The notes: generated from the letters alone by a model not told the origin. Positions 26,694 through 38,489 are shown, counted from the first letter of the stretch. The stretch is 64,000 nt of DNA from Adiantum capillus-veneris (GCA_014529385.2 CM043942.1:52320774-52384773), one strand, 5' to 3'. A program made the numbers and translations.

Positions 26694-26869
26694 GCATTGA
26701 TACTCCGATTTGAAGTTGAAAGTGGTGTTTGAAGCTAGCAGAGAGATAGTGGAGCCAAGATTTTGCCCCATTATTTATAGGTGTTGAAGACCCTAAATAT
26801 TGGTTGACAGATTTGGATTATGGATGTTATCGATGCATATGTTGATGGATGCAAAAAAGCTAGAGATGG

Positions 26870-27372
26870 TGCCACTGCTGATGCTGCGCGGACGTGCAAA
26901 GATTTGTTTTGATGGTTTGAAAGGTGATGATCAAAGTTCATGGTGGCAGGAACTGCAGAATCGTTTCTAAAGTGGTTTTGAAAGGTGGTACTACTCCGAA
27001 GAAGGATGTGCAAAGCTGAAGGCGATACACCAAGATATAAGTCAAGACTTTTTAATTTCCTTTGATGAATTTGAAGCATGTTGGAAGCAATTGGAGATTG
27101 CTACTGGGGTTAAAGGAAATCAGTACCTGAAGTTGTCAAAGTTTCTTGAGTGCTTGCATCCAAAGATTAGAGAAAAGGTGGAATTCGGTGCGGATACATA
27201 TGATGACATGGTGTATTTGGCCAAGGTAAAGAGCAGGAAGGTGAAACAAAAGCTGGATTTGGGCTTCTCCTGCAATTATGTGTCTATGGCAGCAGGGTTC
27301 TATGGTTCAACCAAAGAATGCCGGTTGTCCGAAGTGAAAAACCTATTGAGGTTAGGGGTCCTATGTTATTAG
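26870..27372 (+). pseudogene. gag: gag capsid fragment of E5
   Basis: One frame reads LLMLRGRAKICFDGLKGDDQ, then SWWQELQNRF followed by TAA at 26968-26970. It continues with KLKAIHQDISQDFLISFDEF and LSKFLECLHPKIREKVEFG to 27372. This is the gypsy gag capsid pattern of a helical bundle with a conserved WW-x-x-L...F stretch. The N-terminus near 26780-26870 is shifted out of frame. No zinc knuckle is seen after it. Confidence 0.7.
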
Positions 27373-27481
27373 TTTCTAGTTTAGGTGTACTAGCAGTGAT
27401 GAATGCAGTGAAGGAGTCTTAGTCAAATGAGGTCTGCCTATGGTCAATTATGTTCCTTGGAGGTTTCTAGTTTATGGTGTA

Positions 27482-28043
27482 CCCATGCCAGTGATGGAAG
27501 AGCTTGTCAAAGAGGATGAGTCCCTTATCAAAGAGAACCTGTGTGCAAAAGGGATAGAAAATGTCGAGATTCAAAGCTAGCTTGAAGAGGTAAAGCGTGT
27601 TCTCTTAGAGAGTTTGTATGAAAAGGTAATAGAGTGGAATCAAGTTGTAGATGCCGAATGCTTGGAAATGGATGAAGAAAGTGAGCAAATCTTAGAGGAA
27701 GGTCAAGCTTATGTGGAGAAATAAGAGGACGAGGATGCAGATACAGAGTCGGTTTATCATGCTGATGAAGATGAAGATGCAAGCTTGAGTTTCTGGGAGA
27801 CAAGAGAGAAAGACAATGCAGACGAGTCCACATCCTATGGCAAGGAAACAGATGCTGATGAGTCTGTACTGAAAAAGGTAAAGATGCCTTGTTGTTGGAC
27901 TGATGATATGGTGAAAGTCAATGTGAAAAGAGAGCAAGTTGAAGTGCCAAAGCTTGTAGAAGAAGATATGCGGTTGAGGGTGATATGTGGCACTATGTTG
28001 ATGACCATGCTGATGAAGCTAGCGGTGGAAAGTGCTATGGTGA
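27482..28043 (+). pseudogene. Acidic linker region of E5, truncated
   Basis: The open stretches are rich in Glu and Asp (YHADEDEDASLSFWETREKD and neighbours) and broken by stops, for example TAG near 27580 and TAA near 27724. They resemble the acidic spacer before the reverse transcriptase in E1 and E7. The sequence ends abruptly near 28043, where it meets the LTR fragment of E3 on the opposite strand. Confidence 0.55.
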
Positions 28044-28145
28044 TACAATATTACGATTCATCAAAATAATAAATGTTTTTACAATGAGAGCTCCAAAAAA
28101 TGGTATCCGAGTTAGCTTGCTGCTAACATTCTCCCCCTCCTCACT
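28043..28145 (-). repeat. Start of the E3 3' LTR with polypurine tract
   Basis: Read on the minus strand, GAGGAGGGGGAGAA is followed at 28128 by TGTTAGCAGCAAGCTAACTC, identical to the start of the E2 5' LTR. Similarity ends at about 28043, near AATATTGTA. Confidence 0.8.
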
Positions 28146-28189
28146 TGTGTCATCCCTTGACACAACTTTATGGGCTGAAGTAATCTTTG

Positions 28190-31100
28190 GGTTGACGGCT
28201 GGCAAGGTGGTCTTTAAGCGCATGGAGTGCCTTCTCATATCTGAATTTTCTTTCTTTGTCAGGAACCTGCAAGAATTGCATGGTGACCCTGTTTTTGAGC
28301 TCAATGGCTGTAGCCAGCAAATCTGGAGGTTAGGTTTCTTATCACTAGCCCAAATATCTTCGTTCGCCAAGTGAAGAACCTTGTATAAAAGGCTTCCTCA
28401 AATGCCAACATATTGTTAGATAGCAAGAACATGCATCAGGCGTAGAAGCCATAAAGAACTTCTTTGGAAGGCTGGCCACTTAGGTCGTAGCAAAGACCCT
28501 TATTGACCTCGAGGAATGACATCCACGGTGCTTCTACTTGCTCTGGCTCGTGAAAAGCTTCAATGCATGTGAGAAACATTCGGCACATTTTGTAGAGTGT
28601 GGCACATGAGAGATCAGGGAGGCTTTTGAAGAATTTCATGGCGCCCATTAGGGTTTTCACCATGTATTCCTCTGTCGGTGTTCCCTGCTCTGGAGCTGGC
28701 AATCTTAGATAGTTGAGCCATGTAGGCCGCTTCTTATTCCAGGCTTCATGTGCTTGCCATGTCCTTACCCGTGGTACATGACAAAATGTTGGGTCTTTCT
28801 GAAGGGTTACAGGTGCTCTTGTGAACATAATTAAATATCGTGGATTCTTGTTTAGCCAGCTCTTTCTCCACTTGGGGTGGACATCCTCTGCGCCTTCTTC
28901 CTGCATATCTTTATATAGTCTTTCTTAAAATACCTGTAACACCTCTACTTGATCAAGGGATATGGAAATGATTTTTGATGCCATTGTGCATTGATTTGGT
29001 TGGGAGTGAATTGAGTGACATTGACTAAATGGAGAACCCTCAACTCCCAATCCATCGCTTCTTTCCATTTGGCATCTGTCTCTTGTGCAACCTGCTCCTT
29101 AAGTGCATCTTCCTCAGCTTTGGAAAGTTGGACCATGGGCACTTGTTCAACGTTTGTGAGTAGTACCTGAAACTCTTCTTCTCCTCCTAGTCCTTCTGTC
29201 GGCTGTATTTCCATCTCAGCAAAAGAGACTGATGGAATTTCAACATTTGGTTGCTCTGAGGTACCAGCTTCTTCTTGTGTCTTTGGTTGTCCCTCTTGCA
29301 GTAGCAGATTGACTCGCTTGAGCTCTGCTATCTCCTTGAGTAGCTATTCTTCTCAAGGTCTCTTCGTTGTGACTGCTCTAGCCTTAGCTCTAGCTCAAGA
29401 TCTTTTTTCTTATTTTCCAAAGCCTTGTAGACTTTGTCTGTACCTTTGATCAAGGCAACTGTAGGATTTTCCCTATCATTGATTCTTTGCTCTGAATATT
29501 GCAGAGATGCGTTTGCTACATCGAGTTGCACTTGGACTTTCTCTACTGATAGAGTTGTGGTTAGGAGTTCATTGGTTACCTCTATCAATTGTTGGTCTTT
29601 GGTCTTGCAGACATCTGATAACTTCGTGAGAAGTTCGCCTAGCTCCTCCAATTCTTTTAGTTGCTTCTCTTTGGCTAGCTGGTGTTGTTCACCTTCAGCT
29701 CTCAGCTCTTGGGATTGTCTCTACAGATCTGAGATGGCATTCATTCTGTCATCTAATTCTCCTTGTAGAGCATCGATGACCATCTCCAACTCTCTAGCTT
29801 TAGCACTGCGGCTAAGTGCTGTTGTTTGCATTTTATCGGTCATTACCTGCATCTGCTTGGCATATTCGTTTACCTATAAAATGACTTTGTCATTCGTCTC
29901 CCATGCTTCATGCTCTATAGGCTGCCTAGATGTTTCAGCAGTCTCTATGTGAGGCTCCTTGGGTGGGGCTGTGGTTGCTTGTGGTTGCGTCGGGGTTTCT
30001 ACCTCTCCTTGAGGCTGAGCGGTTGCTTCTGTGGTTTCCTGTTGGGTGGTTATAGACGGTGTGGCCTCTGTCTCTATTGCTTTGAGTTGCTCAAAACTGG
30101 TTGTCTCCTGTGGTTCAGGCTCCTTCTCTTTGGCTTCCTCGCCCTCAGTGGGTCTAACTGTTGGTGAAGGGGGAGGGCTTGGCATTGGATGATTTGTGGC
30201 CATAGCAAGTGAGGTGGGCTTTGGAGACATTTCCTCCTAGTCATGCCGTGTCTCTCTTTGTTCCGTTGCCCTTGCATGTCTTTGCTGCTCTGCTGCATCT
30301 TCTCTTGCTTTCCTCTTGGGCTTCTTTTAGCTTTAGTGCTTCTGCCTCTACATACATTCTTTCAAGAAAATTTGTGGGGTCCTCTACGTCTTTCCTTGCA
30401 GGGTTCTTAGTTCTGGGACCCCTTATCTCTTTGGGAACCCACTTTGCCGGGTCCTCACCTGCAGCTTGGTGACTTCTTTTGTAAGTTTGTTTTTCCCTTT
30501 CAAATCTTGCCTTTTCCTATTGAGGTTCCTCTTGGTATGCAGCCACTGCTTTCTTCTTCATCTCTTCTATTCTGGCCCTCCTCTATTCATTGACCGAGAT
30601 TTCACTACTATGCGCTTCATGAAAGCTCTCTACCGATTCTTCATCTGGCTTGTAAACTCTCTTTGACGACCGTGTGGCTCTGGGAGAAGGCTGTGCAGAC
30701 ACAATCCATGTGTTTTGATCTAGGGCAGGCAGAAAATTGTCGACCATGCCAATAGCATGGTATGCTATTCCTGTCAATACTTCAGGTGCACCCAAATACG
30801 TGATTTTACCTTCCTTTTGTGGTGCCCTTCAGCATTGTCAACACATACTGAGCGTGATCGATTTGTTACCTGGTTGTCGACTTCAACACTTGCGTGAATG
30901 TACTCGCAATTGCATGATTTGGTGTGGTATACCATGGCGGTCTCTTTGCTAGAAAGTGGAAGTGCTAGTGGTACAGACGTGTTGGTTCTTCCACTTGCCT
31001 TTGGATGAGGCCGGCAAAAGTTGCAGCAACAGTCTCCTCGATGAATGTGCCTACTTTCTTCCTGTCTCGGGCCCGCATTGTCATCCCTTCATTTGGCAAC

Positions 31101-31533
31101 TTCAATGCCTCGGCCACAATTTCCTTTGTTATAACCACTTCTACTTTCTGCCCTTGCTGGTTGGTGATTTGGGTTGATCCATCCTCTTTGATAGAAGACA
31201 ATAACTCATATGCTTTCTGGTAGTCTACGCCACACGGTTCCTGGTCGTAGAAGTTCCTGAGGCCCAGCCTTCTGTTGGCTTCTTTTGTGTCTGGATTGGC
31301 AACAACATCATAGATCTCTTTTGGTAGCATATGCAACCCTACTTGGTGTCCTTCTTCACTGTGAAAGCTATTGTATTATGTTCCTCAAGCTGTTCTCTTG
31401 ACAAATATGTTGCCTTGGCCATCTTTACTGAACTTGGGTCCAGTTGGTAGGGTGGAATCTCTTGTAGCTTCTCATTTGGGATACCCTCTTCTTGGCCTTC
31501 TCTGTAGCTTGCATTGCTCCCCTCATGTCTCAT
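28190..31533 (-). pseudogene. E3 coiled-coil/proline-rich protein gene, broken
   Basis: Five blocks match E2 in order. They are the N-terminal block (31533-30965: FYDQEPCGVDYQ, ITKEIVAEALKLP, EGMTMR), GAPEVLTGIAYHAIGM at 30795, a Pro/Thr/Glu tract at 30230-29874, the coiled coil at 29850-29328 (LEELGELLTKLSD, QLDVANASLQYSE), and the C-terminal block at 28906-28436 (HEPEQVEAPWMSFLE). Stops and frameshifts separate the open stretches. The protein stays alignable with E2 although the nucleotide sequences have diverged a good deal. That hints that the ancestral protein was under constraint. Confidence 0.68.
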
Positions 31534-31539
31534 GTGAGA

Positions 31540-32226
31540 CGGCGCTGTAAACGGGCGACCGTGGACTCCAAAAATCGCGTGTGAAGAAGGTCGAAAGATC
31601 TCTCTCCAAGGGCGACAAGTGGAAATGAGGTGATTTTAGACTACGTTGGATATCTATACTCGGACTTCCCAAACCATTTTTCCCCAAATTTCCCTGTTAG
31701 TCCTACTAGGCCGTGAAATCTATGTTAGATTCAAAAATATCCTCAATTGGATTCTTGTAGCTCATTCTGCAAGAATTTTGCGAAAGTAGGTCTTGGCCGC
31801 CTAATTTAGGCTTCCCGCTTCCATCTTTCGATTTGAATGAATTTTTTGTCCGCCTTGTCCTTCTGATCATCATTGTATCTTCAGTCTTTCCATCTAAGCT
31901 CATTTGCTATTTATTATTAATTTTTGACCTCTTTATTACAAAAATTAAAAAAACAATAAAATGCACTAAAAAAAGCAAATTGGAAAATCAACAATTAAGA
32001 AAATCCATTGAGAAACACTGCTTTATTACTCTTTGGTGGATTTATCCATTTTAAAGTTCCAATATCAAGAAAAATTGATGGAAATAAATAAAAAAGACTA
32101 TTTTTGATGTGTTTTCTGATAGTATATACACTATTTACACTCTTGGGGAGATGTTATCAGTTAAAATTCCCCTATTGATGATTTTTTAAGGGCATTATTA
32201 GATATTTTTGAAACAAATCACACATT
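31540..32226 (-). repeat. Possible 3' LTR of the E4b element
   Basis: On the minus strand, a purine-rich AGAGGGAGGAAAAACT near 32240 is followed by TGTTAATGTGTG at about 32226. This is the usual layout of polypurine tract then LTR. No second copy exists in the window and the end is guessed to be at the E3 junction near 31540. No gene is visible in this stretch. Confidence 0.3.
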
Positions 32227-32449
32227 AACATCCAAGTTTTTCCTCCCTCTTCAAACATTGCCCGTTCCCTTCCACCCCTCCTAGATAGAGTACTCCAGGA
32301 CGACTGTGTGCATGGATTCAACAATCGTGTCTATACATAGTCGTGGTTGGCTCTACCATGCTTTGAACATCAATGCAATTTAAAACAGTATGCTGTGCAA
32401 GAGATGGGTCTTGAGTAATTAACTCAAGGGTTTCTGTAGTTGAGGTTTC

Positions 32450-33462
32450 CTATTGATGTTTTCCAAATAGCAGATTTTGTAGTTTATGTTCTCTTTGTCT
32501 AATTGTATCATCGGGATGCTTTGGCACACTGATTTCCTGAACTGTCCATATCAATGATGACGGTTGTTGAGATTTAACTCGCCACTGGTATCTCGATTTT
32601 TTGTTGATGAAGTATTGTGGTTGAGTGTTTGGAGACTTAATTTTCCACTGCTTCATTGGCTTTACAATTTGTGGAGAAGATAAATGCTCCTTTTTCCTCC
32701 AAACCCATGTTGTTTTAAGTTGCCTTCTCGAAGATGTTTTTCTATGATTTGTTCGATGTGAAACTTTCTTCCGTATGGTAGCTGAGTCTTTAGGCACCCA
32801 AATTTGAGACGGCTTGTTTTTGAGTTGTGCTTTGGGTATCCATATTTTCTTGACTCCTTGCATGCTCCGTGTAGCATTTTCTTGTCTAGATGACGAAGAA
32901 GAGTTGTTACTCCCTGATTTTCTTTGTTGGTAACCTCTTTTCAATTCCTCTTTGCTCGGGGCAATTGGAACAATGATTATTCCTTCTTTAGGTGATAGTT
33001 GGAGTTGATTGGTGTCCCAATCTGGTACTGCCTTGTACGTTCGCATCCATGAGATTCCAAGAATCATTGTTTCATTCATGTGTTCAACTGGTATGCATAC
33101 AAATTGATGAGGGCATGGACAGCCATGTACTACCACATTCAAGTTGACTACCCCTTGAAGATTGGTGTTGGGTTTTTGTTTCATCCTTTGATAGCAGATA
33201 TTCCTGATGCTAAAGACTGATTCGTAGCTTTCCTCTAAGTGGAATAAGTGACTCCATTCATCCGAGCTCCAATATCTACTAGTGCATTTGTGCTATGATT
33301 GTTCAGTTGTACTTTGATGCGAAGGTCCATTCCATCTAACCATTCATCATCCGTTGACACTATATCATTCTCTAATTTCCATAGTCTTTCATCTAGTTCC
33401 AAAGTGTTGATGGGAATAGGTGTTGTTGATTTTTGAAAGCAGATTTCCTCTTGAGTACTCAA
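32450..33462 (-). pseudogene. Retropepsin-like domain and basic tail downstream of the E4b integrase
   Basis: After the integrase stop, in a different frame, the minus strand gives an acidic lead (LELDERLWKLENDI). Next is NALVDIGARMNGVTYS with the active-site aspartate codon at 33274-33276 (D-I-G for D-T-G). After a frame break near 33190, HQFVCIPVEHMNETMILGIS and AVPDWDTNQLQL supply the distal half of the fold. A Lys/Ser-rich tail with repeated IWIPK/IWVPK units runs to 32450. The layout matches E4 (protease after integrase). Confidence 0.72.
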
Positions 33463-33476
33463 AGTCGAGATTCCTC

Positions 33477-34060
33477 TTAGGCTTCATCAAGAAACTGGTT
33501 TAGTTTCATCTTTCTTTGCTTTGCTGCATGCATCTTCTCTAGCAAATCATTGGTTAGTGGAAAATTGTACTTCTTTAAGCGGCATCCACTAATCCAGTTA
33601 GCCATTTGTTCACCATCTAGAGTGGACAACTTAACTGCTCCACTTGGAGAGACATCTTCAATGACAAACGGTCCGTTTCCCTTTTTCTTGAACTTGGGAA
33701 TGTGTTGCTCAAGGGAATAGACTAAAACTAGGTCCCCTTTTTTGAAGATTTTTGTGACTAGATGGGAATCAAAAAACTGTTTTTGTTTTTGTTTTTGTGC
33801 ATAGATGTGAGCTACAATTGCTAGCCTTTGCTCATCAAGATTTTCTAAATCTTCGAGCCTTTCTGATAGTTCATGTCTGGTCCACTCAAGATCCTTAGCT
33901 ACCCTTAGTGTCGGCAATAGAAATTCTATCGGTACTATGGCATCAAGACCATAAACAAGGTTGAAGGGTGTAGCATTTAGAGCTGTCTTGAATGAAACTC
34001 TATAAGCGCAAGCGATGTATTCTTTTCTAAAGCTTCCCAAAGGCGAGCCTCCTTGCTTCT
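33477..34060 (-). pseudogene. Integrase, C-terminal part, of gypsy element E4b
   Basis: The frame reads YRVSFKTALNATPFNLVYG, then VPIEFLLPTLRVAK and a helical region. A GPF-type module (FKKKGNGPFVIEDVSPSGAV) follows, then SGCRLKKYNFPL. It ends at TAA 33477-33479. The catalytic core residues are missing because the sequence is cut near 34060, where it meets a LINE ORF1 on the same strand. It resembles E4 in layout but is clearly diverged. Confidence 0.82.
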
Positions 34061-34084
34061 CCAGCCCTTCCACCGGGGAATCAT

Positions 34085-35348
34085 TTTACTAGGGGCCTCT
34101 GCTGCTGGAGCTGTAGTATCATTAGACTTCAAGGAGCAGTCCTTGGCGAAGTGTCCAAAGTTTTTGCATTCAAAACATGCCCCAAAGTATGTTCCAAAGT
34201 TTAGCGGAATAGTAACTAGACCTGCTCTGACATTGATAACCATGCTCTTAGGTGGCATTTTAGACACATCCCAGCCTATACAAACAATGTTTGAGGTTCT
34301 ACCAAACCCTCTCTTGCTAGGTAAAAATAAGGGAGTGCCCAATTGGCTAGCAAGCATCCTGAGATTTTCCCATAGCTAGCTAGGCAGACCCACAAGCTCA
34401 ACCCAGACCGGATGAAACCCTTGTAAAGATTCAACTAAGTCGAACACTGGCTCCCAAGGAACCACACAAACCATAGTCCTATTAAAGACTAGGGGCCCTT
34501 TGTCAAGGATCTTTTCCACATCGGAGGCCTCTTTGAATCTCACTGAACAGAATCCTTTAGTTAGGTAAAAAGTACTTTCAACTGCTCCTCCATGGCCAAG
34601 AATTTAAGGGCCTTGAAGCCATTGAATCATCTCAAACCTGTTCGGGATTCTTCCACTGAACCCAAATACAAGCGTTAGCTCAGCTTTCCTGGCTAACTGT
34701 TTTTTATAATTGCTGGTGGTATCGCGACCGTAATAGCCTTGACAACCTCCACTTGTTGGGACAAATAATTTTTTAAAGCGGAAAAGACCAGATCTGCCAA
34801 CCTGTCTTCCACCAGCCCACTGCAATATTCTTGGAAACTAGTCCTTTTGTTGTTGTTAGGGCCAGATTCAATCATTTTGTTGACTTCCTTAAGATCTTGC
34901 TGAATTCTAGGTCTTGTATTCTGTAGTTTTTTGAAATCTCCTTCACTCGACAACCCTTGTGCTGAACCTTTTCCATAACCCTTAGAGTTAGGCTCCTTGA
35001 GTATGCTAGCAAACGAGATGCCTGGCCTGCCAACTGTAGATGCACTTGACACCTTATTTACGTTCATACAGATGGAACCCTGAGGAGCCCCGTCTTTGAG
35101 GGTTTTAACCTCAAATTTGAACCCTCTCTTAGTTCTTCAGAAGGCACTTTTCCAATTGGTACAATTTTGTCCACTTTCTTGGTTGAAGCCTTCGACGAAT
35201 TGGGGCTCGACATTTCTGCATCATGCAACGGTTTCAAAACCAAGCCGCCGCCTTCATCCATCGGCACTGCTAACTCCAATTTGGATGATTTACCCATCTG
35301 TGAAAATTTTACAATATCTTCGCCTATGACTAACGCGCCGGGTTCCAT
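34085..35348 (-). pseudogene. LINE ORF1 (RNA-binding, zinc knuckle), truncated
   Basis: The N-terminal half is open from an ATG at 35348 (94 codons), then from 35067 (124 codons). A DUF4283-like region follows (LVFGFSGRIPNRFEMIQWLQ, KILDKGPLVFNRTMV, GFHPVWVELVGLP), and a CCHC knuckle CFECKNFGHFAKDC at 34136-34177. This is the plant L1 ORF1 layout, a nucleic-acid chaperone that packages LINE RNA. Frameshifts occur near 34690 and elsewhere. The 3' part and ORF2 are lost at the junction with the integrase fragment near 34070. Confidence 0.75.
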
Positions 35349-35998
35349 TATTGAGTGACACCCAAAACAAAAGAGTAATGAACTCCCCTTCTAAAAGGGA
35401 GATTAGGAGGATAGGAAAGAAGAAGAGAAAAAAAAAAACAATTATCACCACAAGATAATAATTGTTGCAAAAGGGGCGATTATTAACTTTGAAATTGGAG
35501 GCTTGCAGCAAAAGGAAAAAAATGTTATTAACTAGGAGAAAAGCGCGATTATTTACTGGCTTGGCATCTTTTGTGCAAAAGGGAAGGCTCTCGGTCCTGA
35601 GTAGCCTGCTTGAAGCTCACAAAGCAGTGCGACCCAGCTCAACACGCTACCACAGAGGCAACCCAAGCCGGAAATGACTCCCCTTTTCTAAATATCTCCT
35701 ACGTCTTCTTCTTTGCGCAAAAAATTACGGTGCCACCTTAACCCCAACCCCAACCCTGTGCAGCCTGCCAAATACAGTCACAGAAGATGTCAATGCCAAC
35801 CTAACCCCAGACTCGTTCGTCCGCATCCTTGAAAAACCCTAACCTGTGCTCAGCCATCGCTTCATCTTTCACAAGACTTTTTCTTTACCTTTAACATATT
35901 CTTAGATTCTTGCCAAACTAATGAGTCCAAAATCGTAACTACATATTTTTGCATATCCAAGAATACCTTATCTCATTTAAGATTTCTATACAAAATTT
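35349..35998. other. Interval between LINE ORF1 and LINE copy 1
   Basis: No gene. The part next to 35349 may be the 5' untranslated region of the minus-strand LINE. The bases at 35982-35998 (ATTTCTATACAAAATTT) resemble the sequence after the tail of LINE copies 1 and 2 and may be a diverged target duplication. Confidence 0.45.
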
Positions 35999-35999
35999 G

Positions 36000-36980
36000 G
36001 GAATATCTCAAGGGTCCGGTCACTATATGGCTAACCAAGCACTTGTCAATGGATGGATGGATCCCTCTGTGAAAAGAGGGCTCATTAAACCCATCCCAAA
36101 ACAGGTATGTTGTTCTCATGTCAAGCATTGGCACCCCATCTCAATGATGTTAGTAGCTTATAAAGTCATCACCAAAGCGGCTGCTCTTAGAATGGTTCCC
36201 CTCCTGGACAGGGTTATCTCTCCCCATCAGCACGGGTTTATTAAAGGAAGGTCGATTTATGATAACATTTTGGCAGCAATGGTTGGCATTGAGTATGCTG
36301 CCTTCTCAAAATAGGAATTCATCTTGCTTCAGCTTGATTTAGACAAGGCTTATGATAGAATTGTATGGTCTTTCATTGAAGATGTCATGAAAACTCTAGG
36401 TTTTGGCCCTCGCCTCTGTCGTTTTATACACACTCTAGGTGCAGGTGGACATTCTGAACTCCTGTTCAATGGAAGAATAGTAGGCACCTTTGAAGCCAAA
36501 AGATCAATCCAACAAGGTTGTCCCTTGGCCCCGCTCCTTTTTGCCATTGGCTCACACCCCCTCTTAACAATGTTTGAAGCAGCTGCTGCACAAGGTGACA
36601 TTGAAGGATTGGTTTTGCCAGGCAATGACCAACTCCTGGCCAAAATGTTCGTAAATGACTCCCTCCTTTTCCTAAAAGCCTGCCCCCAGGTTCTTAGGAA
36701 CGCATTAGAGATCGTGCACACTTTTGCCATGGATTCAGGTTCAAAGTGCAATATTGAGAAGTCAAGAGTGATCTCTCTTACGGAAGATGACACATTTGAC
36801 CCATCAGACTGGTCAGGGGAGTTCGTCACTAAAGGAAAGATATTTCAACATTTGGGTGCCCCTTTGGGAGTAGATGTTACTCACAAACAACAATTTCAGT
36901 GGGTCTTGGAGAAGGTTTTTTTTTTTTTGAAAAGGTGGAAGTTTGTGTTGCTGCCCTTCTCCCAAGTTGAACAAAAGTGA
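36000..36980 (+). pseudogene. Reverse transcriptase of LINE copy 1
   Basis: The visible motifs are QHGFIKGRSIYDNI, then ILLQLDLDKAYDRIVWSF, then IQQGCPLAPLLFA. The active-site position reads FVNDSLLF where F/YADD is expected, so one catalytic aspartate is lost. A TAG at 36313-36315 interrupts the frame after EYAAFSK. A run of 14 T lies near 36912. The enzyme would perform target-primed reverse transcription; this copy is dead. Confidence 0.88.
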
Positions 36981-38345
36981 CTCATTCATGCTCCCTTACA
37001 TTGCCTTCACCAGTCCTCTCCTCAAAATAGCAAGATGCAACTCGAAGGAGTTCTTGAAACCTGTTAAGAGATTCTTATGGAAGAACAACACCAAAGTCTC
37101 TTTGCCATGGCAGTGGGCAGAATGGGAATTGATTGCTCATCCAACTTCCCAAGGCGGACTCGGAATCCACAACCCAGTCGTCCATGTCCAAGCCTTCTGT
37201 GCCAAGTTTGTGGTTTCTATAGCAAAGCAAGATCAAGCTTGGGCTATCATGACCAAGGATATGATTGACAAGTCAAAGCTTTTCTCTAAAGGAGGACAAA
37301 AGGAAAGAGATTAAGATGCACGATAAACTCTTAGCCCCTGGATGGGCTAGTTTGAAATTGGGGGGGATAACGAGAGAGCTGGTGCAAATGCAACTATTCC
37401 ACTAGGGTCTTGGAATGGGGGGAACTAACCAGGTACTTTCAGAACTCCACTGTGCACTGGTCCATTTGGCTAGCAAACGCGACTGATATTAATCTAAACC
37501 TTTGCTGGTGGGAAATAGCAAGAGAGCTAAACAACAAAGGACTCCAACGACCAATCCACTTCTGGGATGAAACCAACAAGCACTGGAAACCTTCTCAAGA
37601 TCTAGCCGATCAACTTTAGCTAAATGGCATGGAGAAGATGCTTGTCTGTAGAGTTCTTAAAGGCCTGAACAATGGTCTAATGCCAATTCAGGAATCTATG
37701 TTTGAGTGTAAAGCTTGGAAATGGCCCAAAGATAGATCTTTTTCCAAAACCCAAACCAAGATCATATATCAGGAGCTCATACACAAGGAAAATTGGTTTA
37801 CCCCCTTGAATAAATAGTGGAAGATACAGTGGACAGAAGGCTGATGGACTGAGGTCACATTAAACATTTGGAAGCCACAGTGGCCCCACTACATGAAGGT
37901 GTTTTTATGGAAGGTGCTTTGGGGAGCCCTGCCGACGGGTGTCAAGTTTCAAGCACGAGGTATACGATCAGATAGATGCTCTGACTGCCGAGGGTCTAGT
38001 CAAGACCTGACACACCTTTTTATGGAATGTCCAACGGTAAGAGGTTTGGCAGGGAAGGTGTGCAAATGGATTCAAAGAACGTGGAAGATTGGTTTCTTCA
38101 AGAAGGATCTTTCTCTTGGAGGAAAATAATTTCGGAGTCCTTCCCTTCTTATCTGTGCCCAACTTGTTAGATTCTGCTTCTTCTACAATATCTGGAAGGT
38201 CAAGAACTACCATGTCTTAAATAATGAAGTTTTTGTGGCGAGTTTCTTAGTGATTATTCAAGAAAGAAAGGAATTGATATATACGATAAGTAAAAGTCAT
38301 GACTCAGATGATTGGATTTGGGCGGCACAAGCCATTCGATCAAAG
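36943..38345 (+). pseudogene. C-terminal ORF2 region with zf-RVT, LINE copy 1
   Basis: Frames at 36943-37314, 37410-37619 and 37893-38129 carry the thumb and linker, with FTSPLLKIARCN and GGLGIHNPVVHVQAFCAKF. They also carry the plant zf-RVT zinc region FLWKVLWGALPTGVKF and CSDCRGSSQDLTHLFMECP. Several frameshifts separate them. This C-terminal domain helps LINE ORF2 bind RNA or DNA. Confidence 0.78.
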
Positions 38346-38477
38346 AATTAATGGTTGTAAAGTTTGATGTAATATCCGGCTCTCAAGGCTCAGCCTCAGC
38401 TTGAGAATGATATGTAATTTTCTACTTTCTCATTCTAGTTCGATCACTCACAATTGTGAGTTTTGCATAAAAAAAGC

Positions 38478-38489
38478 TTTCTACACAAA
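38478..38489 (+). repeat. Target site duplication, left, of LINE copy 2
   Basis: TTTCTACACAAA is repeated exactly at 40052-40063, on the other side of LINE copy 2. Confidence 0.88.

Larger units (their letters stand above)
28043..31540 (-). mobile_element. E3, truncated relative of E2
   Basis: On the minus strand it holds the E2-type coding region, purine tract and the first 85 bp or so of the 3' LTR. The LTR stops short near 28043 and the 5' LTR is absent, so both ends are truncated. Order and content parallel E2 throughout, which independently supports the E2 gene model. Confidence 0.8.
35999..38477 (+). mobile_element. LINE copy 1 (L1-type, 5'-truncated)
   Basis: It holds the reverse transcriptase, the C-terminal zf-RVT region and a 3' end with CACAATTGTGAG and an A-rich tail. 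It is nearly collinear with LINE copy 3. The left flank ATTTCTATACAAAATTT and the sequence beyond its tail (TTTCTACACAAATTT, read across the copy 2 insertion) suggest a diverged target duplication. Confidence 0.85.

Noticed and set aside
26318..26697. Two overlapping minus-strand ORFs of 117 codons
   Set aside because: Rich in His, Thr and Pro by composition, antisense to a probable LTR, no motif; likely chance.
29434..29952. Plus-strand ORF of 172 codons in E3
   Set aside because: Antisense to the E3 coiled coil, same composition effect as in E2.
35730..35760. ACCCCAACCCCAACCCT, telomere-like
   Set aside because: Only two to three imperfect units, and not the plant telomere repeat CCCTAAA.
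36350..36829. Minus-strand ORF of 159 codons
   Set aside because: Antisense shadow of the LINE reverse transcriptase.
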